From Ampelomyces quisqualis (lineage: Eukaryota > Ascomycota > Dothideomycetes > Pleosporales > Phaeosphaeriaceae), in the NCBI GenBank assembly GCA_018398575.1, contig JAGTXZ010000008.1, positions 2,372,248 through 2,436,247 on the forward strand: a DNA stretch of 64,000 nt. The letters run 5' to 3'. The position numbers were made by a program, and so were the translations under genes. Within the stretch, counting starts at the first letter, position 1; each line of letters starts with the position of its first letter. Under the pieces are notes generated by a model, which saw nothing but the letters and a program-made list of their open reading frames with translations, did not search any database and had not been told where the DNA came from. This document shows, piece after piece, positions 23,221 to 35,768 of the stretch.

Positions 23221-26200
23221 AACTTCTAAATATACTAAAGCTTTAGAAGAAGCAGCAGCATTATTACTAGCATTAACAGGTACATTAACATTAACCTCTA
23301 TCTTATCTCTATTATTAATATTATTCTTAGCAACAGTATCTATAGACTTGCTAGCCTTATCTTTAGACCTAGATTTAGAATCTAGTTTAACAGCCTAACT
23401 AGAACTAAAATTAGAGTTGCTATTATTAGAAAGCTCTAGCAGCTCTTTAGTTACGCAAGACCTTCTACTACAATAGCTTTTGTTATCAGAAGTATTGCGC
23501 AGCAGCCTACTCTAAACAAACAAACTCTAATTAAACCTTACAGTAGCTTAGCAGGTTAAAATAAAAAACTAAGAGCAAGACGCATATTCCCTAACACCTT
23601 ATGCAGCAGAAATAGACAGCGTTAGTAGGATGTTGCAAGCGTCTAGGCTATTTTAATTAACAGATTGCTTAGAATTACCTAAGTTACTATAATATTAGCC
23701 TAAATCCAAAAAGGAGCCTCTAAAGATAAGTATTTCTAAACAATAGTTAGCAACTTGCCTATGTAGAAATAAGCCTAAAAGCTTATGTTATAGAAGCAGT
23801 TAGTGCAAGCACTATAGAGTAGCTACTTTCTATTATAAACAATACTACAACACTTGCTAAAAGCGTATTTGCAATTACTTTTTGCGCAACAGCTACAAGG
23901 CTAAACGTTATACTAGCTAGAGTTAGAGTATGTGCAAGTAGACTAACTGTAATATAGAATAAGTGTAGCTAGGTTGTCCTTAAGAAAGTTACAGCCTATG
24001 CCCAAGCAAAAGTAATCCTTAACTAAAATTCTATTAGTCTTTATATTAAAGGAGTTAAACTAGATAGCTAGTATACATCTACTTTCTTCTATAAGCTTAG
24101 AAGACAGGGCGCAGTTAACAAGCAGTAGGGAGAAGCTTTTTCTATTAGTCTTAACCTTAAAAAGCATGTGCTAGAGCTAAGCAATAACCTTAATAGTAAT
24201 TTAGCTAAACAACATTACTATAACTATAAATAAATTAGTCTAAAACAGCTAACAAGATATTTAGAATCTGCTTATATTAGTTATATATAGTATTATAAGG
24301 GAAAGTAACCTTCTTATAGATGTAAAGCTTAGAAGTCTTATTACTACAATAGCTAAAGAAGATTAGTTTTACAGAAGATGTCTAAGCAACAGACTAAGAG
24401 GCAGGCAGAAAGGCTGTTAGAGTTAGTGTGCAATGCTAGGCTATCTAAGCTTAAAGCTTGTTATTACCTATGCTCTAAGTCTTAGCTAGCTTACTATAAG
24501 CCTAGAAAGTTATTAGAACTTTAATAGACAACTTAGGAAAGCCTAAGTTGTTGTTAGAGAAGCCTAGGTTACTATTAAGAAAGCCTAGGCTATTATTAGA
24601 GAAACTAGGCAAATTGCTAGAGATTAACTATACTGTATTATAGAACTTATTGCTAGACTCTAAAGCAATAGTAATAGGCAAGTATAATAGACGCAGAACA
24701 GAACTGCGCAGGTAAGAATTTTAGAGCAACGTGTGCTTAAGCTGCTAAAGAAGCTTATTAATTGTAGCTAGGGCAGCAGCGTTAGGTAGAGGCAGTAGAG
24801 GAGTTGTTAGGAGAGTTTAGAAAGCAGGCAAAATTCTCTTAGCAACCTTAGGCTTAGCAAACAGCTCTCTAAACAGCAGCAGCTTAGGCAACAGCCTATA
24901 CACTATAGCTAAAGCCTTAGCAGCCTTACTAGACAAAAGAGAAGTAGAAGAGTACTACAGGCTGCTCTTAGAACTAGGCTATTGCCTATAAGGAGATTAA
25001 GAAGTAGGCAGAGGCAGCGTTAGGCGCAGTAGAAAACAAATAAGTAGGCAATATTAAGCAGCAGCGTAAAAATCTATGCTAAGTAAGGTAATTAACAGGC
25101 TTAGAAAGATAGTGTAAGAGTCTAGAAGCAAAGGTAAGGTAGAGTTTTAATAAAAGCCTAGGTAACGCGCAGTTAAAACAACGCGCCTAATAACGCGCTA
25201 GTTAGGTAAGAGAAAAACAATAAATAGTAGTAACAAAGCGTTAATTAATTAGAAAATTAGAAAAGAAAGAAAGCCTCTTTTTTTTTTATAGAAGGGGAAG
25301 AAAGTAGTACTCTCTAGCACAGCTATAAACTCTAAAGATACGTTAAAAGAGGAGAGTTAATTTTACAGAAAGCTACTACAAAAACAAGATCTATAATAGA
25401 GAACTCTAATTGTTAGAAGAGTTATTTAGACTACCTAAGCTATTACTTAAGGCAGCTATATTAATATCTCTAACTAATAGATTGCTATTGCTAGCTTCTA
25501 GGCTAGCATTATTAACGCTACGCTTTGCACTAGCTAAAGGCCTACTAACATTAAGCTAAGCTAAAGCCTTATTAGTAACAGTATTATTAGCATCCTTCTT
25601 AACATTCTTATTAACTACAGCTAACTTAGGATCTAACTAAACCTTCTTGCAAGGTAACTTCTTAACTCTGCAGCCCTTTGTATATAAACTAGAAATGCAA
25701 CACTTACTAGAAGATAGAGTGCTTAAGGGCCTCTTAGAGTTGTAGCTAGCTTTAGAAGAGTTTTTAGAGACCTTGCTAGCATTAAAGTCTAGGCTTTAAC
25801 AAGCCTTCCTAGCCAACAACTTTGCAAAATCTAGTAGACTAGACTTGCTTAGAGCTCTAAAGCTACTAAGCTTCTTTGCTAGAGTTAGTAAACTGCAATT
25901 GCGCAAGTTCTTAAAAGGCAAGTTGTTAAGAATAAGAGGGCTAGAGGTAATGTAAAAGGGCTTAACAGCCCTAGTGCCCTTAACGCTACGCAGAATAACT
26001 AGAGCGCCTACAAATAATTAGTAAAGAACTCTAGAAAACAATAGAAAAGAATAACTAAGAAGGCGTTAGCTACTTACAATTTATTAAACACTACTCTTTA
26101 GCAGAAGAAAACAGGCAGTTGCTACAAGTACTATTGTTTAGCAGCTTACTCTAGAACCTAAACTGCATACATAAGCTAGTAGACTTAAACGTCTAACTAG

Positions 26201-27512
26201 CTCTTGCGCAGCAACTGTATAAGTGCTTAGACTTATTCTTAATAGAAGCTATGTTAATAGCGCAGTTAGTATAGCTTAAGATTAAGCTCTTAATATAGGC
26301 ATTATAGATCTTATACTTCTTAGCTTTAGAGTTATCCTTAAGGCCAAAGTAATTGCCTAGCGTAGAGAGTAACTTGTTAATATGTAGAAGCCTATTAGTC
26401 TTAACAACTAAGCTTGCCTACTTAGCTCCTAAATAAGGGCTAATAGTAAGTAGTAACAGATAAGGCCTAAAGGTTTTCCCTGCAGACTTAAGAGTAACAA
26501 AAACTAACTAGAGCTTAGCAATAAGAGAGCAGCTTAGCTTCCTATTCTTATTTGATTTAACTAGCGCAAATGTTAGTAGGCGTTTAGCTTAACTTATTAA
26601 TAAACTAGTACTTACTCTAGTTAATTACATTACTGTAGCTGGAACAGTTAACTAGGTACCTGTAAACTAGAAAGCAAGTATCTCTATTAGGCCTAGAAAT
26701 AAGCTTGTTCTTTATTATAGCTTAAAGATAAATGCAAAGTGCAGCTAAGAAGCTAAGAAAGTGTTAGGCACGTGTATTAAGAAAACTCTAATTAACTAAA
26801 TGCAAAGCGTTAACTAAGCAACTATTAGCAACAGCTAAGCTAGAAACTTAGAGCCCTAAAGTAAGAATGCGTTAGATTACAAGAGGAGGCAGTTAAGTAG
26901 GTAAGAGAGCAGAGCGTACACTAGAGCAAAGTAGTGTAGCTGCGTGTAGATAAGTTGCCTTAAAAGCAAATAGAAGTAGTAAAGTAAAAGAGTAACAAGT
27001 AGATAATATAAACTAAGCTAGAGCTAGTTAAAACGCCTGTTAACAAAGTAGAGAAGTTAAGTAGCTAATTGCAGTATAGCAGCAGTAAAGTTGTGTATTA
27101 GGTAAGTTAAGAGAGAAAGAGGCGTAAAGCAAGCAGCTAAAAGAGAGTAGGGCTAAAAGGTAAGGTAAAGTTAGCTAACGTAAAATTTGTTGTAATAGAA
27201 GTAGTCTAAAGCGTTTGCAGTTGTAACGTAAGTCTGCCTAGGCAACGCCTCTACAACACTAGGTAAAGTTAGAATAACGTAGGCTAATAGCGCTTTGGCG
27301 TTTAGGTAAGAGAGTTAGATAGTAATGCAAGAAGATAGGAAAAGATTGTAAATAGGTACTACTCCTTTACTAAAGGCCTGTTAGTTACTACTTTAGCATT
27401 ATAAAAAGTTTAGAGTTGTTTTTCCTTAGGAGTTAGTCCTTTTGTTTAAGCATTTTAGTTTTGCAGTTAGCATAAAAGAGAAGGAGCCTCTTTCTATAGA
27501 TTAGGAGAGAGA
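23221..27512. other. Accessory 3' region of element 2 with antisense ORF remnants
   Basis: About 4.3 kb between the integrase and the 3' LTR. Minus-strand frames are the most protein-like. One at about 23,460-23,230 is Asn/Ser/Lys-rich (DKIEVNVNVPVNASNNAAAS). Another at about 25,920-25,410 reads SSFRALSKSSLLDFAKLLAR, then a Cys/Lys-rich CRVKKLPCKKV segment, then KKDANNTVTNKAL. On the + strand a Gln/Arg/Leu-rich frame with KQLSKQQQLRQQP lies near 24,840-24,900. No known domain is recognised. It could be element cargo, a captured host gene, or an older nested insertion. Confidence 0.45.
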
Positions 27513-27696
27513 TATAGTAAAGTAACATAGGAAGTAAGTCTAAAGGACGCTTAGGGTATAGCTAAGGGCATAGACAAGATACAATAGCTAAATAGCTATT
27601 AGAGAACAGAACAACCTACAACACACACCTAATAATAATATATTTAATTCTACATTAAATCTAATAGGCCTTAGAGGTAAATAACGCTCTACTATA
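27513..27696 (+). repeat. 3' LTR of element 2
   Basis: 184 bp, preceded by a purine tract and followed by GTAT. Its terminal TG/CA has decayed to TA/TA. Confidence 0.9.
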
Positions 27697-27769
27697 GTAT
27701 ACTAGAAAGGGCCTAGGCCTTTTACTAATAACTATAGTTTTTAATTTAAATAGTCTTGTATAAGTTACC

Positions 27770-28800
27770 TAATAGGTTATCTAGATATGTTATCTAGGCC
27801 CTTATAAGCATCTAGACCCTTTTGCCTCTAGCGCCTCTAGAAGCCTCTAGCACCTTAGTAGACCTTCTACTAGTAACGCTACTACTACTAGCACCTTACT
27901 AGCCTTAGCAGTAGCCTACTAAACTATAAAAAAAAGTTAATCTAGGCCCTTTTATCTAGACCCTTTTATCTAGACCCTTTTATCTAGACCCTTTTATCTA
28001 GACCCTTTTATCTAGACCCTTTTATCTAGGCCCTTTTTTTAAAGTAGTTTTTATAACTTTCTTATCTATAACTAAGCTAGAAAATAGTATAACTAGCTAT
28101 ACTATAATACTAGAAAGCTTACTAAGCTATAAAAAAAAGTGTTATCTAGGCCCTTTTATCTAGACCCTTTTATCTAGGCCCTTTTTTTAAAGTAGTTTTT
28201 ATAACTTTCTTATCTATAACTAAGCTAGAAAATAGTATAACTAGCTATACTATAATACTAGAAAGCTTACTAAGCTATAAAAAAAAGTGTTATCTAGGCT
28301 CTTTTATCTAGACCCTTTTATCTAGGCCCTTTTTTTACAGTAGTTTTTATAGCTTTCTAATATATAACTAAGCTAGGAAATAGTATAACTAGCTATACTA
28401 TAATACTAGAAAGCTTACTAAGCTATAAAAAAAAGTTTTATCTAAACTCTTTTATCTAGGCCTTTTTTTCATAGTAGTTTATATAGCTCTAGAATATATA
28501 ACTAAACTAGAAAATACTATAACTAGCTATACTATAATACTACGAAGCTTACTAAGCTATAAAAAAAGTTTTATCTAGGCCCTTTTATCTAGGCCCTTTT
28601 ATCTTAGCTCTTTTATCTAGGCTCTTTAATCTAGGCTCTTTTATCTAGGCCCTTTTATCTAAACCTTTTTTTATAGTAGTTTCTATAGCTTTAGAATATA
28701 TAACTAAGCTAGAAAATAAAATAACTAGTTTTTTATAGTACTAGAAAGCTTAATAGGCTATAAAAAAAAGTTTTATCTAGGCCCTTTTATCTAACTTATA
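27770..28800. repeat. Compound satellite: 14-bp units within 134-202-bp repeats
   Basis: About seven head-to-tail copies of TCTAGACCCTTTTA (TCTAGGCCCTTTTA variants) fill 27,941-28,038. The same unit, in groups of two to seven, separates longer blocks that start GTAGTTTTTATAACTTTC and end AAGCTTACTAAGCTATAAAA. The longer blocks recur at 28,041, 28,189, 28,337, 28,471 and 28,673, so the period is 148 bp when the 14-bp count is constant and varies with that count. The right end is the TATCTAACTTATAGC stretch near 28,800. Confidence 0.85.
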
Positions 28801-29100
28801 GCTTGTTAAAAACTTACTAGTTAGATATTTCTAGTAAGTTTCTTTTTTTTTAAGTATCTTTTTAGTATAAGTATTAGTTTCTATAAATATCTCTATTTAC
28901 TTTTTATACTTAAGCTTTTAAAAATTCTTACTTAAATTTTTTCTTTAGTATAAAGTAAAACTTAACTTATTAGTTATATATTTATCTAACTAGAGTAGAA
29001 GAAAAAAGATCTACTATACGTAGTATAGCCTGTTCTAGCTTAAAAATAGATTATTTCTAGTTAGTGCGTTGTAGCTAAACCTAAAATAGACTATTACGTA
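28801..29100. other. AT-rich spacer, no gene seen
   Basis: Decayed sequence between two tandem-repeat arrays. Only short frames exist. No motif or RNA gene is recognised. Confidence 0.5.
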
Positions 29101-29104
29101 TAAC

Positions 29105-29740
29105 TAGAAAATAGATTTTAGCTATTGCAGTAGAAAATAGACTTTGGCTATTATAGCAGAAAATAGACTTTAGTTATTGTAGCAGGAAATAGATTTTAGC
29201 TGTTGCAGCAGAAAATAGATTTTGGCTATTACAGCAGAAAATAGATTTTAGCTATTATAGTAGGAAATAGATTTTAGCTGTTGTAGCAGAAAATAGACTT
29301 TAGCTGTTATAGTAGAAAATAGACTTTAGCTATTACAGCAGGAAATAGACTTTAGCTGTTACAGCAGGAAATAGATTTTGGCTGTTATAGCAGAAAATAG
29401 ATTTTGGCTATTATAGCAGAAAATAGACTTTAGCTATTATAGCAGAAAATAGACTCTAGCTGTTGCAGTAGAAAATAAATTTTAGCTATTATAGCAGGAA
29501 ATAGATTTTAGCTATTGTAGCAGGAAATAGACTTTAGCTGTTGCAGCAGAAAATAGACTTTAGCTATTGTAGTAGGAAATAGATTTTAGCTGTTATAGTA
29601 GGAAATAGATTTTAGCTGTTGCAGCAGAAAATAGATTTTAGCTATTGTAGTAGAAAATAGATTTTAGCTGTTACAGCAAGAAACAGAATTTAGGCTTTTG
29701 CTACAGAAAATAGACTTTAGCTATTGCTACAGAAAACAGC
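29105..29740. repeat. 26-bp minisatellite, about 24 copies
   Basis: The unit is GAAAATAGATTTTAGCTATT followed by a 6-base RYAGYA tail (for example GTAGCA, ACAGCA, GCAGTA). Copies differ almost only by C/T and G/A at fixed sites (GACTTT/GATTTT, CTGTT/CTATT, GCAG/GTAG/ATAG). The array breaks up at its right edge, near 29,690-29,740. There are no unique spacers, so it is not a CRISPR array. Confidence 0.9.
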
Positions 29741-29749
29741 ACTACCTTA

Positions 29750-32050
29750 AGGTGTATGTACTAACTATTTTATATTATCCTGCAATGTCTCTAGTTAGCC
29801 TACGCGCTCTAACTATAATATTAATATAAAGTTGCCTTTTAAATCTACGTTACCTGTAGTCTTTTTTACCTAGCTACTTATAGGAGTTATTACTACTAGC
29901 AACAGCTAATATTGCCTCTATTTAAATACCTTCTCTCTTTAGTATCTACCTGTTGCACCTGCTTTAACACCTCTTAATATACCTGCAATGCTTTACCCTT
30001 TAGACAAAGAATTTTCTAACTCTTCTTTATTACTCTCTAATATAATTCTCTCTATTTGTGTATTTAGGACCTTTAAACTCTAGACTTTTCTACTCTAAGA
30101 TTTGCTATCTAATACATTTACTTTACTGCTATAGTTAGCTATGTAATAACTCTTACTATAGAGACTTACTCTTTAAACAAAGCTAACAGGCGTAACGTAT
30201 AAAACTTATCTAGTTGCTCTAGAAAGAGAAACTCTAACAGAAGCTTACTTTTATCTATATAAGCTAAAAAAAGTAGCTCTATCTTAGCTATAATTACAGG
30301 TACGTCCTTGTTACACTCTATTACTATTCTTATTTACTAACGCACACGCGTTTATATTAATATTTGTTTAATCTACACATTTATAATTAAACTCTTTAGT
30401 AGTAAACTAAAGATCCTAACGCTTCTTGCAAGCACTTTAATAATGTTCTATTATTTTCTCTAATCTAACAACTGCTTAAAATATAGCCAAAGATTAGTAT
30501 TTTATTTCTTTGTTAGTAGATTACTATTATTGTTCTTATATGCGCACTAGAACAAATACTCTTTTACTAGAGTATTATAACGTTATTCTCTTACTCTAGT
30601 GCCTATATTAAGCTTTTACATTTCTCTTTCTAGTGTTATGTATTTTTTATACAGCGCATTTAGTTTTTATTACTACTTTATTTTATCTACAATACTGTCT
30701 ACTCTTAATTTCTTAGCCTCTACTACCTTATACTTCTATCTCTTGCGTTGTAAAAGCGTTAGACCTTACTTATCTATAGTGTTGCAATCCTAGTACTAGA
30801 ATAGAACTATCTAAGAACTTAGACTACCTCTTATAAGTAACATATTATTATTATACGCTTGCATAGCTAGTGCACTTCTTGCTACTACTACTTAATAGAA
30901 TAACTTGCGTCCTCTACTACGTTAACGTTTCTAAATTCTTAAGATATTCTACTAATTCTAGAATGCCTCTATTAATCTTACTAACAGAGCTTTACTAATT
31001 ATCTAAGAAACTATAGTAACTCTTACACTAGGTAATAATTTAGCGTACGTGTAATAACGCTACTCTTTTACTGTCTTACTAATTATACGCTACGCAACTT
31101 CTTAATCTTACTTACTTACTACTATCTGTATAAGTACTAGGTTTATCTTTTTTACTAGAGCCTTTTTAGCTTATTGCGTTGTCTTTTCTCTTTTCTATCT
31201 CTTTCTACTAGTCTTAGGTCTAGCAGAGTCTGCCTTGTCTACTACTACTAAATAGTAAACCTATACTTTATTAATATTTTCTTTCTTACTTACTTAGTTA
31301 TAAACATTAGCCTAGGGCATTAACATGCGCAGGTTGTTGTAAACGTTATTAATAATTTTTAGTAATGTTATTTAGTTAGTTTACTTGCATATCTATAGTA
31401 GGGTATTATACAAATTCTTAGTAAAAAATGCCTCTAGCAGATTATATTTGTCTAGAACCTAGGCATACATTGCTTTTTTAGTTCTATCTAAAGCGTTATC
31501 TACAGCCTGCACTACTCTAGCCTCTGCTACGTGTTAAGATACATCTTAGAAGATTAAATTTAAAGTAGACTTAACTACTATTAAGAAATACTTAGCCTAG
31601 AAGTACTTACTAGAATGTGTAGAAATAGTGTGTATTAGCTAGGTAGTAACATACTCTTGTCTCTTGCTTGCTAAGCTTCCTTTAAAAAAAACCTGCTTTA
31701 ACTAAAATAGGCTAGATTTAAACACTTTCTCTTTAACAAAATTGTCTTATATTTACTACGCTATAGAAGTGTAAAGAACTCTTCTTTCTTTACAACACTA
31801 TTCTATTAAATATAAAGCAGCGCTATATCTATCTATGCCTATATTTGCCTATATTCTCTTTCTAGCTACAGTATTGTTATTTGCTCTTATTATTAATATT
31901 GCCTTAATTCTGCTAGTGTCTAGCAACACTTTAATTCTAAACACGCTAATTACACTACTATTAAGGAAAGAGAAGCCTTTTAAGCCTTTGTTAACACTTA
32001 GCGCAAGCATTTCTATATTTAGCTAGCCTATCTACATATCCTAAGCAAAC
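29750..32050 (-). pseudogene. Decayed minus-strand ORF, family uncertain
   Basis: The minus strand reads as a coherent protein interrupted by TAG/TAA. Around 31,730-31,470 it contains KGSLASKRQEYVTT and then TISTHSSKYF and DNALDRTKKAMYAWVLDKYN. Around 30,290-30,150 it has KIELLFLAYIDKSKLLLEFL. A segment with THSSKYF...VVKSTLNLIF faintly resembles the conserved middle of Mutator-like transposases, but I cannot confirm it. Short + strand open frames here (30,599-30,793 and 31,835-32,026) look like antisense shadows. Confidence 0.4.
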
Positions 32051-32079
32051 CTATCCTAGCTATTCTTAGTCTTAAAATC

Positions 32080-33963
32080 TATTAGGATTTACTAAAGTGC
32101 AAGCAATGCAGTACTATTTACACTAGTAAAACTATAATTAAGAATATAAAGACTTACCTTTATGCTAAATATAAGCTATTTACTTCTACTATATTAAGTA
32201 ACAAATAATAACTAGAGTAGTAGAGTAAATAGTAGTAAGTAGTGTATAGTTAGCAGTTCTTTACAAAAGAGTTACAACCTGTAACTACCTATATTACTAG
32301 ATATTTTAAGGTTTTTAAAGAAACTACGCCTGTCTATATAGAGGAGGTAGTTGTAGAAGAGGACCTAATACCTAATAAAACTGTTCTAGTTACTCTTAAC
32401 CTACAAAATATTATTAACCTTACGTTAATATAACTTGCTACTTTAGAAGCGTAGTTTCTTATAGTAAAAACAAGAGTTAGAAAAGAATAAAAGCGCGTAA
32501 ACGCTATTGTACTAACTGTCTCTAACTAACAAACCTACTTATACCTAGAACACACGCAGTTCTAGCGCTGCGTAGTAGATATAAAATAGAAAACTGTTTG
32601 CAAATATATAAAACTAGAACGCTCTACCTAACTATAGTACTTAGCTAATATAGTAAAAAGTATAATATTAGTGTACTAATATTGTATTTTCCTAACATCT
32701 TGCTAGGCCTAGATTTAGGTTATACAAGAGCACCTGCAGCATATTCTAGTTACACTTCTACTACTCTACTAGAGATTTAATAATTGCTATAGCAGCACTA
32801 TTGTTACAATTTTTATATTCTTCTATAACGTATTTAACAACGTTGTTCCTTAGCTACCTACTCTTAACGTAACTAAGTACTAGTTATGTACTTAGAGGCC
32901 TATCTAGGCCTACTTAGACAGCCTCTACTCTAAGTATCTTAAAGTAGAGACAAACATAAGAGAAGTAAACTAGACGTGTTAGAAGGCCTGTATTACAATT
33001 TTTAGATAGCGCTTTTAAAGCAGACTGCACTGCAACGCAATTTTAACCTAGCTATAGTTACTTTTCTTACGTTCTTTACTGTTAACGCCTAAGATAAGAG
33101 ATTCTGCAAAGCATATAATTTTGTAACTAACTACTCTACTGTTAAAAAACATATAAACTTTACAGCCTGCTATAAACTATACCTTAAAGAACTAGCTAGT
33201 ATAGTAGTTAAAACACTAAGTACTGTTATGTAAAAAGAATAGAATCTGCAACTATTTAAAGTAGACTAGATTATCTAGGAATAGAAAAGGGCTAAGATGT
33301 AGTACTTCGCGTTAGAGACTAATACTACTACTAGTAGTAACGTATTTAAGTTATAGGTCCTCTAATATATAACGTCTAAATTTTCTACTATAATAAACTA
33401 GGTTATTACTACTTTGCATTATATTGCCTAATTCTAGTATAGCAAGACGTTAGATGCCTTTGTTTAATAGAATAGTTTAATAGTAACTATCTGTTATATT
33501 ATAACATTCTTTAAATACTTTGTTAGTATAGTCTAGAGTCTCTACTACTGCGCAGAATTCTTAGTTACAGAGTTAACGTTTATTACTAAGATAAGTAACC
33601 TGCCTTCTATTCTATAGAATACTGTTCTATGCAACTCTAGTAACAGTATAATTAGTTACAATCTGTTTTCTCTTACATACAAAAGCCTTAGCTATAGATC
33701 TGCTTTTGTGTAGTAATAAGAGTTTATTACCTCTTAAGACAATACCTATAAAGACTTGCGTATTAACAATCTAGACAATTTCTACTAAATTAAAAGGTAC
33801 AGTGCGCGCGTAGACAACTTTCTCTAACTATTATTTCTACTTATTTCCTTTATAAGTAGATAACTAGCCTACCTAACAGAATTGTTAAGCGTCTAGCTAT
33901 AGAACTCTGTATCTAATAGAAACCAAAACTTATTTATGTTCTAAAAACTTGTAGTAGTTGTAC
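32080..33963 (+). pseudogene. Truncated relic of a telomere-linked-helicase-type N-terminal region
   Basis: At 32,098 a C2H2-like motif begins: CKQCSTIYTSKTIIKNIKTY, in which the two His positions are Asn and Tyr. It resembles the zinc-finger start of fungal DUF3505/telomere-associated proteins. Further on the frame reads KELQPVTTYITRYFKVFKE and, towards the end, AYLTELLSV..NSVSNRNQN and VVVVP, which parallels the GGQPARGTELLSV...RN region upstream of the helicase domain in telomere-linked RecQ proteins (family memory, not a search). The frame changes once between about 32.5 and 33.1 kb. The relic ends abruptly at 33,963, where large repeat copy 1 begins, so the helicase half is missing. Confidence 0.5.
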
Positions 33964-34013
33964 CCTAACCTCTAGAACTATTGCATTTTGCTAGTTACTG
34001 CACTTTACTAGTT

Positions 34014-34067
34014 AACTAGCACTATGCTAGTTACTACTCTTACTAGCTAACTAGCATTATGCTAGTT
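34014..34067. repeat. Paired short inverted repeats (hairpin motif)
   Basis: AACTAGCACTATGCTAGTT (34,014-34,032) and AACTAGCATTATGCTAGTT (34,049-34,067) are near-perfect palindromes (AACTAGCA with TGCTAGTT, 3-nt centre). Identical motifs occur in copy 2 (58,434 and 58,469), and degenerate ones near 36,047 and 45,782-45,890. Confidence 0.75.
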
Positions 34068-34299
34068 ATTCTACCTCTACTGCTATGCACATTCTTTTTA
34101 CCCTACCTCTACACTAGCACTATCTACTTCTTCTACCTAGCTCTCTAAGTTGCTCGCTCTTGTAACACATACCTACTAGTACTAGAATCTACCTAGTTAA
34201 ATAGTAAATCCACCTCTTTAGAGGATTGCCTATTCTTCTGCGCGTTACTATCCTCTATTACCTATACTCTGCTACTCCTACCATTTCTTTAATTATCCT

Positions 34300-35768
34300 A
34301 CATTAAATCTACAGGGTACTTTAGTCTATCTAAGGACTATTTCACCTGCACTACGTTGCTCCCTTAGCCTCCTTCTCTGTTGTATTAAAACAGTACCCTA
34401 CACTTATAGCTCTGTTACTACGCGACTGGTAACAGATTATGTAAACTAACGTACAGCTAATCTTTTGTCCTAATATTTGCTAGCGCTTGCCCCTAGCAAC
34501 ACTCTACTACACGCACTTGTATAATCTTCGCGTGTAATAGTAGAGTACTAATCTTAAGATCTCTTAAGCCCTGTTCCAGAATGTTATAGTGTTAGGATCC
34601 GCGCAATAGCTTTTTCCTATAGATATCTATTGCACATTTTTAGTTTAAGGCTAGTATTGCTATTGTCTGCAATAGGTAGATTACCTAAAGCTTATCCTTA
34701 TTGTTAACTGCGCGCTTATCTTTTCTTATCGCCTGAAATAACTTGTTTGCAAAGCGTTAGGACAAGCTTCTAACCAACAAGCTCTAATAGTCTACTACTA
34801 ATTGTTCGCTTAGTCCTATAACCAAGTCTATGCCTATTAAAGTATTGTTTAGGGATATTAACTCAAATGTCTCTAAATAAAGACTACTACAATTATTAGT
34901 AACCTAACAAACCAAGCGCCTTAGAAACTTACCTTAAATACATAAAACCATAGGGCTTAGCTCTTTTAAAGTTGTACTAGTACAGCCTAGCTCTTAATTT
35001 ACAATCTACGCCTAGAATCCTTATATAGTCTAGTAAGTTCTCTTAGAACTTACTCTGCTACTACAACTCCTTATTGTCTTCTATGCTAAGTAGAAGTAGA
35101 TCTAGTAGAAATATTGCGTTGTCTAAAGTGTGCCCTTGCGTAGCACTCTATTCCTTCTTACGCAAGTTTGCTATAGAGATAACTATCTGCAAGATACTAT
35201 TGTTTCAAAATAATAGCATTAGCTTGCCATAAACAGAACCCTATTTTGCTAGTTATTTAGGGAAAACAATAGTTTGTTAAGGCTAGCGTTGTTCGTTTTA
35301 TTTAATACTGCATCTCTTGTCCCTAACACAGGTTGTGTTAACACCTACTAGGCTAATATCTTCTATTAGCCAAGGTACATCCTATTAGAACAAGCATAGT
35401 AAAGCCTCTTTAAGCATGTGCACTTGCAGGACCTAAGGCAGAGTTACATTACCTGCCTACCTATAACCTCCTAGTTATACTAGCTTTACTACTCTATCTA
35501 CATATTCTTTATTAAGCCCTGCAACCTGTCCTTGCCTTCTCTTAGTATGCCTAAGCGCTTGTTGTTAGAGTAAAGACTCTAATCGCATTTACTTCTCTAC
35601 AAGTGCCTTATTATTGCTTGTGTCTTCCAAGAACTTGTGCTCTTGCAATAGCAGATACAATTAAATTGCATTTGTTAGTGTTAGTGTTGTTACTACAATA
35701 GTATTGTTGTCTAAAAGAGTTAGGTTAATTGTTTTAACTATATAATAAAAAGTAGCTTGCGTTACCAT
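34300..35768 (-). pseudogene. Decayed minus-strand ORF inside the large repeat, copy 1
   Basis: An ATG at 35,768 opens a frame starting MVTQATFYYIVKTINLTLLD, with KRRQGQVAGLNKEYVDRVVK about 85 residues on. It is interrupted only by TAG/TAA for at least 400 bp, and protein-like segments (e.g. SEQLVVDY) continue to about 34.4 kb in another frame. The same ORF is present in copy 2 with fewer changes (MATQ instead of MVTQ at the start). The family is not recognised. The left limit is uncertain. Confidence 0.45.

Larger units (their letters stand above)
15246..27696 (+). mobile_element. Very large Ty3/Gypsy LTR retrotransposon (12,451 bp), inactivated
   Basis: Two 184-bp LTRs (15,246-15,429 and 27,513-27,696) are bounded by TGTAGTA...TACTACA in the 5' copy and by TATAGTA...TACTATA in the 3' copy. 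The 4-bp GTAT duplication occurs at 15,242-15,245 and 27,697-27,700. A purine-rich GGAGAGAGA tract precedes the 3' LTR. Gag, protease region, RT, RNase H and integrase occupy about 15.7-23.2 kb. A further ~4.3 kb to the 3' LTR is not needed by a standard element. Everything is riddled with TAG/TAA stops. Confidence 0.9.

Noticed and set aside
29105..29740. CRISPR-like array of 26-bp repeats
   Set aside because: The units are head-to-tail without unique spacers, in a fungal genome, so it is a minisatellite.
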